64,000 nucleotides of DNA, from positions 62,001 to 126,000 of the forward strand of contig JAEKLQ010000022.1 of NCBI GenBank assembly GCA_019509785.1, in the 5' to 3' direction. The notes under the pieces were generated by a model, which had not been told where the DNA came from, made no database searches, and saw nothing but the letters and a program-made list of their open reading frames with translations. Source of the stretch: Fibrobacterota bacterium (GTDB lineage: Bacteria; Fibrobacterota; Fibrobacteria; UBA11236). Below, piece by piece: positions 58,553 to 64,000 of the stretch (its first letter is position 1; every line of letters starts with the position of its first letter). The position numbers and the translations under genes are program-made.

Positions 58553-60280
58553 ATGGCCGATATCGGACGGAACGGAAGCTCGATAAAATACCAGGCCCGG
58601 AAAATAGGCATGCTCGTGTTTGCCTGCGTCGCTTTTCCCCATGCCCAAGCTACGTGTCCCGCTCCTGCCGCCTCGGATTTCCACGTCGTGGATCTGACCA
58701 TGACCGGCTTGAGCACGCCCACGAATATGGTATTGGCCCCGGATGGGCGCATCTTCATATCGGATATCTACACGGGCGAGATCCTGATTTTCCGGGATGG
58801 CGGGACCCCCAGATTGGCGGTGGCGGGGAAAATTTCCGTCGCCAACAGCAATGAGCATGGGCTCCAATGCTTCACCCTGGATCCGAATTTCGCGAGCAAC
58901 GGTTGGATCTACATCCGCTTCTCGCCCAAGGCGGGCGGGAACGACGTAGTGGCCCGTTTCAAGATGACCGGCGATGTCCTCGACGTGAGTTCGCAGAAGA
59001 CCTTGTTGACGATCCCCAAGGAAACCAATGCCCACCTGGGCGCGGGCATGGCCTTCGACAGCCATGGCAATCTCCTCATTTCTTCGGGATGCGATACCAG
59101 CCCGCAGTCGAATAGCGGATACGGATCGATCGATATCCGGACTCCCATCAAGGACGCCGGGCGGTCCGCCGCCAATACCATGGACTTCCGCGGGAAAATC
59201 CTGCGCGTAACCCCCATGCCCTTTCCCGACACCCAGACCCCGACCCCCGGCGTCGGTACGACCTACCAAATCCCGGCCGGGAACTTCTGGGAAACGATCG
59301 CCGCGACGTTGCCCGCGACCGATATGACGCTCGTGAAGAAGGAGATTTACGCGATGGGTTTCCGTAACCCCTACCGCATCTCCGTAAAACCGAATACCGA
59401 CTGGGTCTATTCCGCCGAGGTCGGGCCGGACGCGACCGTCGATAACAGCACCAAGGGCCGCGCCGGGCACGACGAAATCAACCTGACCAAGCCGGGAGGG
59501 GGCTTTTACGGCTGGCCCTATTGCAACGGCAATAATTTTCCGTACAACAAGGTGGACTATTCCGGCGGCGGCGAGGTCCATCTCGACGAAAAATTCGATT
59601 GCGCCAATCCCGTGAACGACTCCCCCAACAACAAGGGTATCACGAAATTGCCGCCCTCCACGGCGCCGGTCGCGTGGTATTCCATCGCCAATACGAAAGA
59701 CTTCCCGGACTTCGGAACCGGCGCCGAGACCGCCATGATAGGGCCCTTCTATCAATACAGCGCCGCGCTGGTTTCCGACGTCAAATTCCCCCCTTATTAC
59801 CATGGGAAAATGATCTTCTGGGACTGGAGCCGGAACCTCACCAAGATGATCAGCCTGGATGCGCTCGGGGGCGTCGCGAAAATCGAGGACATTCCCCTCA
59901 CCGGCCATACTTGGGGGTCGGATATCAGTATCATATTCGGCGCCAACGGGGCGATGTACGTTTTGCAGTGGAGCACGAGCGGGTATAACGGCGGCGCGAA
60001 GGCCTTTTACAAAATCGAATACCGCGGCCCGCTGAACGAAGCGAGCTGCGCGGTCGGCTTGAAGGCGCCGCAGGAGTCCGCCCCGCGGTATCGCTCCTTC
60101 CAGGCCATCATGGGTATATCCGGTTTCCGGCTTCCGGCGGGCGCGACGGGCGCCGATGTCTACGGTCTGGATGGCCATAAAATATGGTCCTATTCCCGGA
60201 GCGGCGATTCCCGCCTGGAAGAACGGGTGGAGCTGCCGAAGACGGCCGGCTCCGCGGTGGTCCAGATCCGGGTCCGGTAA
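58553..60280 (+). CDS. Exported PQQ-dependent sugar dehydrogenase-like protein (GSDH family)
   Basis: A 575-residue exported protein (signal ARKIGMLVFACVAFPHAQA) with a six-bladed propeller of the glucose/sorbosone dehydrogenase type: LSTPTNMVLAPDGRIFISD, LQCFTLDPNFASNGWIYIRFSP, HLGAGMAFDSHGNLLISSG, MDFRGKILRVTP, YAMGFRNPYRISVKP, VYSAEVGPD, HDEINLTKPGGGFYGWPYC and FIFWDW-type strands. These residues line the PQQ site in known members, and the enzyme would oxidise aldoses outside the cytoplasm. A ~65-residue FlgD-like tail follows (VYGLDGHKIWSYSR ... AVVQIRVR). AAGGAG precedes the ATG. Electron acceptor and sugar are unknown; no PQQ synthesis genes are here. Confidence 0.88.
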   Translation: MADIGRNGSSIKYQARKIGMLVFACVAFPHAQATCPAPAASDFHVVDLTMTGLSTPTNMVLAPDGRIFISDIYTGEILIFRDGGTPRLAVAGKISVANSNEHGLQCFTLDPNFASNGWIYIRFSPKAGGNDVVARFKMTGDVLDVSSQKTLLTIPKETNAHLGAGMAFDSHGNLLISSGCDTSPQSNSGYGSIDIRTPIKDAGRSAANTMDFRGKILRVTPMPFPDTQTPTPGVGTTYQIPAGNFWETIAATLPATDMTLVKKEIYAMGFRNPYRISVKPNTDWVYSAEVGPDATVDNSTKGRAGHDEINLTKPGGGFYGWPYCNGNNFPYNKVDYSGGGEVHLDEKFDCANPVNDSPNNKGITKLPPSTAPVAWYSIANTKDFPDFGTGAETAMIGPFYQYSAALVSDVKFPPYYHGKMIFWDWSRNLTKMISLDALGGVAKIEDIPLTGHTWGSDISIIFGANGAMYVLQWSTSGYNGGAKAFYKIEYRGPLNEASCAVGLKAPQESAPRYRSFQAIMGISGFRLPAGATGADVYGLDGHKIWSYSRSGDSRLEERVELPKTAGSAVVQIRVR

Positions 60281-60425
60281 ATCCGGGGCTTTCCTCGTCC
60301 CTTGTTTTAATAGCGCTTCATAAGCTGGGGCCGTGCCGGGAGTTCCGTCCGGAACGGTTCTGGCATTTGCTCCCGCCCCGGCCCAAACCTAGTTTCCCCT
60401 TGGACCCGCCTCCGAGGAGATGCCC

Positions 60426-61304
60426 ATGCCGACAGCCTGGAAAGGAACCATCAGCTTCGGCCTCGTGAACATCCCCATCACCCTCTATCCGGCGTTCAAA
60501 TCCAAGGATCTCGAATTCCATCTGCTGCATAAGCAGGACCATGGCCGCATCGGCTACCAGAAGGTTTGCAAGCGCTGCGGCAAGATCCTCAGCGCGGACG
60601 AAATCGTCAAGGCCTTCCAACAAGAGAAGGACGTGTATGTCCCTCTCGAGAAGGAAGACTTGGAGACGGGCCAGGCGCCCAACACGCGCAATCTCGAGAT
60701 CTCCCTGTTCGTGAAGGAAGAGGAGATCGATTCGAAATTGTACGAGCGGCCGTACTACATCATGCCGGCGCGCAATGCCGAGAACCTCTACGTGCTTTTG
60801 CGCGAGGCCATCCGCGCCTCGGGCATGGTAGGCGTGGGCAAGATCCAATTCGGCAACCGGGAGCATCTGGCCGCGCTCAAATGCGATGGGCCCGCCATCC
60901 TGCTTAACCTGATGCACTTCGCCGAAGAGATGGAGGATCCCAAGCTCCTCCAGTTCCCCGCCGAAGGCGCCGTGGTGGGTAAGAAGGAACTCGATCTCGC
61001 CAAGCAATTGGTGGGCACTTTGAAGGGGCATTTCCGGGCGGAAGAATTCGCCAACGCCCATCGGGAAGCCTTGGAAGCGACCATCCGCAAGAAGGCGGGC
61101 TCGCTGGCGGGCAAGCGCGGCAAGGGCGCCGCCGGTCCGGATCGCAAGGTGATCGATTTGATGGAACGCCTTAAGCAAAGCCTGGAGAAAAGCGGGAAGG
61201 CGGGTCCCCAGCGGGGGGCGGAGAAAGCCGGGAAAGCCGCGCGGGCCGAAGTCGAGGATCATGCCCACTCGGAGCGGCATTACCATCGTAAGAAGGCGGG
61301 ATGA
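60426..61304 (+). CDS. ku: Ku DNA-end-binding protein (NHEJ)
   Basis: A 292-residue bacterial Ku, the homodimeric ring that binds DNA double-strand ends and recruits LigD. The beta-barrel core is typical: WKGTISFGLVNIPITLYPAF, DLEFHLLHKQDHGRIGYQKVCKRCGKIL (with its C-x-x-C), DEIVKAFQ, LEISLFVKEEEID, YYIMPARNAENLYVLLREAIR and VGVGKIQFGNREHLAAL. The C-terminus is Lys/Gly/Ala-rich and ends in HSERHYHRKKAG, the usual basic DNA-binding tail. The ATG at 60426 is spaced 7 nt from GAGGAG; the ATG at 60420 would be too close. ligD begins 3 bp after the stop. Confidence 0.96.
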   Translation: MPTAWKGTISFGLVNIPITLYPAFKSKDLEFHLLHKQDHGRIGYQKVCKRCGKILSADEIVKAFQQEKDVYVPLEKEDLETGQAPNTRNLEISLFVKEEEIDSKLYERPYYIMPARNAENLYVLLREAIRASGMVGVGKIQFGNREHLAALKCDGPAILLNLMHFAEEMEDPKLLQFPAEGAVVGKKELDLAKQLVGTLKGHFRAEEFANAHREALEATIRKKAGSLAGKRGKGAAGPDRKVIDLMERLKQSLEKSGKAGPQRGAEKAGKAARAEVEDHAHSERHYHRKKAG

Positions 61305-61307
61305 GCC

Positions 61308-64000
61308 ATGCCCAAAGGATCCCTGGTCAAATACCGGAAGAAGCGCGATTTCTCGCATACGCCGGAGCCGCGGGCGGAAATGGGGGTGGGCCGGGGCGGC
61401 CGCTTCGTGGTGCATGAGCATCATGCCAGCCGATTGCATTACGATCTGCGCATCGAGATGGGCGGAGTGCTGAAGTCGTTCGCGGTGCCCAAGGGGCCGA
61501 GCCTGGATCCCGAGGTGCGCCGCCTGGCGGTGGAAACCGAGGATCATCCCGTCAAGTACCTGGAATTCCAAGGCTCCATCGCCGACGGCAATTACGGAGC
61601 GGGCCAGATGGTGATCTGGGATCGGGGAAGCTATCGCGTGCCTACGGGTGAAGAGCCGATGGAGGCTTATCGCAAAGGCAAATTGCACCTGGAATTCCAT
61701 GGGGAGAAATTGCGCGGCGTTTTCATGCTCATCCACGGCGCGCACGGCGATCGCCAATGGCTCTTTTTCAAGAAGCATGACGAGGACGCGCAGCCCGGCT
61801 GGGAGACTCCGCGCATATTGCCTTATGGCTCCCGCTCGGAACGGCCGCAGGGGTTCGAGATCCCGAAATCGGCCCTGCGTAACGTGAAGGATTGGACTCC
61901 CGTGCGAGACCGCGAGGATCGCGGGCGGGGAGCAAGGGGCCGGGCGGGGACCGGAGCCGGAGCGCCGGAAAACGCGTCAACGGGTGCCTCGGGCCGGTGG
62001 CCAGCTGGCGCCAAGAAATCCCCCCTGCCGGTTTTCGTAGAACCCATGTTGGCCACTCTCGCCGATGAACCCTTCGATCATCCCGATTGGGTGTTCGAAA
62101 GCAAGTTCGACGGTTGGCGCGCCCTGGCGCGCGTGGACGCGAGCAGCCTCCATCTCATCTCGCGCAACCGGCACAGCCTGGACGATATGTTTCCCGAACT
62201 GCTGGCCCGCGATAGCCTCAAGGCCAAGTCCTGCCTCATCGACGGGGAAATCGTGGCCCTGGATGATCAAGGCGCGCCGCGTTTCCAATTGCTGCAGAAC
62301 CGATTGAAAGGGAAAGGCCGCGATAGCGCGGGCATCATCGTTTATTACGCCTTCGATCTTTTGCATTTGGACGGCCAGGATCTGACCGGATGTACCCTAT
62401 TGGAACGCAAGGCCTTGCTTAAGCGCATCCTGCCCGGGGGCGGCGCCTGGCGCTACTCGGAACATTTCGCCCGCGACGGGAAGGAAATCTTCCGTAATGC
62501 GGTGAAGTTGGGCCTCGAAGGCATCGTGGCCAAACGCTCGGGTTCGGTTTACCGCGCCGGACGTTCGGATGACTGGCTCAAGATAAAGTCCAAGCTCCGG
62601 CAGGAAATCGTGATCTGCGGCTATACCGAGCCGCGCCGTAGCCGCATCCTGTTCGGATCCCTGGTCGCAGGCCTGTACGGCGGAGGCGAACTCCGCTTCG
62701 CCGGCCATGTAGGCGGCGGCTTCAACGCCAAGCTGCTGAAGGAGGTCCACGGGTTCATGAAGCCCCTGGAAACCGCCAAGTGCCCCTTCGCCACGGTCCC
62801 CAAAACCAATGAGAAGGTGCAATGGATCAAGCCCAAATTGGTGGCCGAAGTCGAATTCGCCGAGTGGACCGAAGACGGACGCATGCGCCAGCCCATATTC
62901 ATGGGGCTGCGCCCGGATAAGGATCCGAAGGCGTGCGTGCGTGAATTCGCCCGGCCCACCGACGAGGTGGTGGAGGAAGCGGAAGCCGGGCGCGAACGGG
63001 CCGAAGGCGGGACCCGGTCCAAGGCGGGCGGCTCCAAGGCGGGCGGACGCGGCGCCAAGGGAGGCCATAAAGGCGCCGGGCCTAAAACCTCGAAGACCCG
63101 GAAACGGCAACCGGATCGCCAGGGTAACACCCAGGATACCCCCGGGATCACCCATCCCGACAAGGTCTACTGGCCCCGCGACGGATACACCAAGGGCGAT
63201 CTCATCGCCTACTACGATGCGGTTTCCGATTGGATCCTGCCGCATCTCAAGGACCGTCCCCTGATCCTGAAGCGCTTCCCGAACGGCATCGGCAAACCGG
63301 CCTTCTTCCAGCATGACGTGAAATCCGCCCCGTCCTTCGTGACGCGCGCCCCCCTGAAGGAAGAGGACGGAAGCCTGGTGCATTATGCGCTTTGCCAGAA
63401 TAGAGAGTCTCTGCTCTGGTTGGCCAACATGGGCGTTATACCGCAGAACCCCTGGCTCTCGCGCCTGCCCCATCCCGAGCGGCCCGATTTCGCGGTCTTC
63501 GATCTGGACCCGCAGGACAGCGTGCCTTTTCCGGAAGTCTGCTCCTCGGCCTTATTTATCAAGGAAGTGCTCGACGGCCTGGGCCTTTCGGCCTGGGTCA
63601 AGACCTCCGGGTCGCGCGGTATCCATATCTACGTGCCCTTGAAGCCGCGCTACGATTTCACCCAAGGCCTGGCCTTCGCCGAAATGATCGGGGCCTATGC
63701 GGCCAAGCTGAAACCGGATACCTTCACGGTGGAACGCAGCATCAAGGCGCGCCCCAAGGGCCGCATCTACCTGGATTGCATGCAGAATTCGCGCGGCAAA
63801 TCGGTGGCCTCGGTGTATTCGGTCCGCGAAAAGCCGGGCGCCCCCGTGAGCGCCGCCTTGGAATGGGGCGAGTTGAAGAAGAAGTTCGCCATGGAAGACT
63901 TCAACATGAAGACCATGCCCAAGCGCCTGGAGAGGAAGGGGGATCTCTTCGCGGATGCGCTGAAGCAGGGGAACGCCATGGACGGGGCGTTGAAGAAGCT
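61308..64000 (+). CDS. ligD: ATP-dependent DNA ligase D (PE-LIG-POL order), 3' end outside window
   Basis: An open frame of at least 897 codons with no stop to the window edge. Domain order is as in Pseudomonas LigD. First is the 3'-phosphoesterase (residues ~30-195: FVVHEHHASRLHYDLRIEMGG, with the catalytic His/Asp set, FAVPKGPSLDP, GNYGAGQMVIWDRG). The ATP-dependent ligase (~235-545) has motif I VFESKFDGWRALAR, with the nucleophile Lys, then DGEIVALD, EGIVAKRSGSVYRAGRSDDWLKIK and GGGF-type OB-fold residues. A Lys/Gly-rich linker (~560-610) leads to the primase-like polymerase (~615 on): THPDKVYWPRDGYTKGDLIAYY, FDLDP with its metal Asp pair, and TSGSRGIHIYVPL. It fills gaps and seals ends with Ku. 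Confidence 0.96.
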   Translation, partial: MPKGSLVKYRKKRDFSHTPEPRAEMGVGRGGRFVVHEHHASRLHYDLRIEMGGVLKSFAVPKGPSLDPEVRRLAVETEDHPVKYLEFQGSIADGNYGAGQMVIWDRGSYRVPTGEEPMEAYRKGKLHLEFHGEKLRGVFMLIHGAHGDRQWLFFKKHDEDAQPGWETPRILPYGSRSERPQGFEIPKSALRNVKDWTPVRDREDRGRGARGRAGTGAGAPENASTGASGRWPAGAKKSPLPVFVEPMLATLADEPFDHPDWVFESKFDGWRALARVDASSLHLISRNRHSLDDMFPELLARDSLKAKSCLIDGEIVALDDQGAPRFQLLQNRLKGKGRDSAGIIVYYAFDLLHLDGQDLTGCTLLERKALLKRILPGGGAWRYSEHFARDGKEIFRNAVKLGLEGIVAKRSGSVYRAGRSDDWLKIKSKLRQEIVICGYTEPRRSRILFGSLVAGLYGGGELRFAGHVGGGFNAKLLKEVHGFMKPLETAKCPFATVPKTNEKVQWIKPKLVAEVEFAEWTEDGRMRQPIFMGLRPDKDPKACVREFARPTDEVVEEAEAGRERAEGGTRSKAGGSKAGGRGAKGGHKGAGPKTSKTRKRQPDRQGNTQDTPGITHPDKVYWPRDGYTKGDLIAYYDAVSDWILPHLKDRPLILKRFPNGIGKPAFFQHDVKSAPSFVTRAPLKEEDGSLVHYALCQNRESLLWLANMGVIPQNPWLSRLPHPERPDFAVFDLDPQDSVPFPEVCSSALFIKEVLDGLGLSAWVKTSGSRGIHIYVPLKPRYDFTQGLAFAEMIGAYAAKLKPDTFTVERSIKARPKGRIYLDCMQNSRGKSVASVYSVREKPGAPVSAALEWGELKKKFAMEDFNMKTMPKRLERKGDLFADALKQGNAMDGALKK

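Noticed and set aside
58553-58565. GCCGATAT at the start of the PQQ-type dehydrogenase gene, resembling a sigma-28 -10
   Set aside because: It lies inside the coding sequence just after the ATG and has no TAAA 14-16 nt upstream.
1-64000. CRISPR arrays, tRNA/rRNA genes, riboswitches, insertion sequences
   Set aside because: I looked for regular direct repeats with spacers, cloverleaf-like intergenic segments, c-di-GMP/cobalamin-type motifs and transposase signatures and saw none; short RNAs could still be missed by eye.

Overview
The window is GC-rich DNA with genes packed on both strands. It most resembles a soil or groundwater member of the FCB superphylum, probably Fibrobacterota-like. The grounds are a short FCB-type primary sigma factor, a GLUG-repeat lipoprotein, plant-polysaccharide hydrolases (GH8 and GH54), many signal peptides and lipoboxes, and a recurring C-terminal D-x-x-G-R type tail on exported proteins. 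This placement is inference; there is no rRNA gene to settle it. I saw no tRNA, rRNA, CRISPR array, insertion sequence or prophage.

Layout. 1-12.7 kb: the end of a CusA-type RND pump, an exported Asp-box propeller protein, a ThuA-like exported protein, a two-gene envelope operon (CsgG-like protein plus Big2 lipoprotein), and a complete tripartite RND efflux operon (adaptor, HAE1 pump, TolC-like channel). 12.7-19.9 kb: an exported GH71/99-like protein, a CHASE hybrid histidine kinase, a lipoprotein, an RpoD-type sigma factor with a co-transcribed REC protein, and a decayed-looking methyltransferase that overlaps the REC gene tail to tail. 20-27 kb: a ferredoxin-metallo-beta-lactamase fusion, a repeat-containing membrane protein, a small exported protein, a heparinase II/III-like lyase and a GLUG lipoprotein. 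27-41.3 kb: UvrA with an AT-hook-like tail, exported proteins, a CPA1 antiporter, an Fpg/Nei glycosylase, a GH54 arabinofuranosidase, a lone REC protein, two small lipoproteins (one with a haem c site) and TsaC/Sua5.

41.5-52.2 kb is the most distinctive part. A MerR-like regulator is followed on the minus strand by three very large glycosyltransferase-TPR proteins carrying six recognisable GT2 modules, and then by flgM. A textbook sigma-54 (-24/-12) promoter precedes the MerR gene and a sigma-28-type promoter precedes flgM. This is the promoter logic of a flagellar hierarchy, so I infer that the glycosyltransferases modify flagellin or another surface protein made with flagella. No structural flagellar gene lies in the window.

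52.3-64 kb: a Tat-type amidohydrolase, an exported protein, a DUF3224 protein, a modular GH8 endoglucanase, a lipoprotein, an exported PQQ-type sugar dehydrogenase, and a Ku-LigD non-homologous end-joining operon whose ligD runs off the window. The genome thus combines carbohydrate degradation and sugar oxidation outside the cell with several DNA-repair genes (uvrA, fpg/nei-like, ku, ligD).
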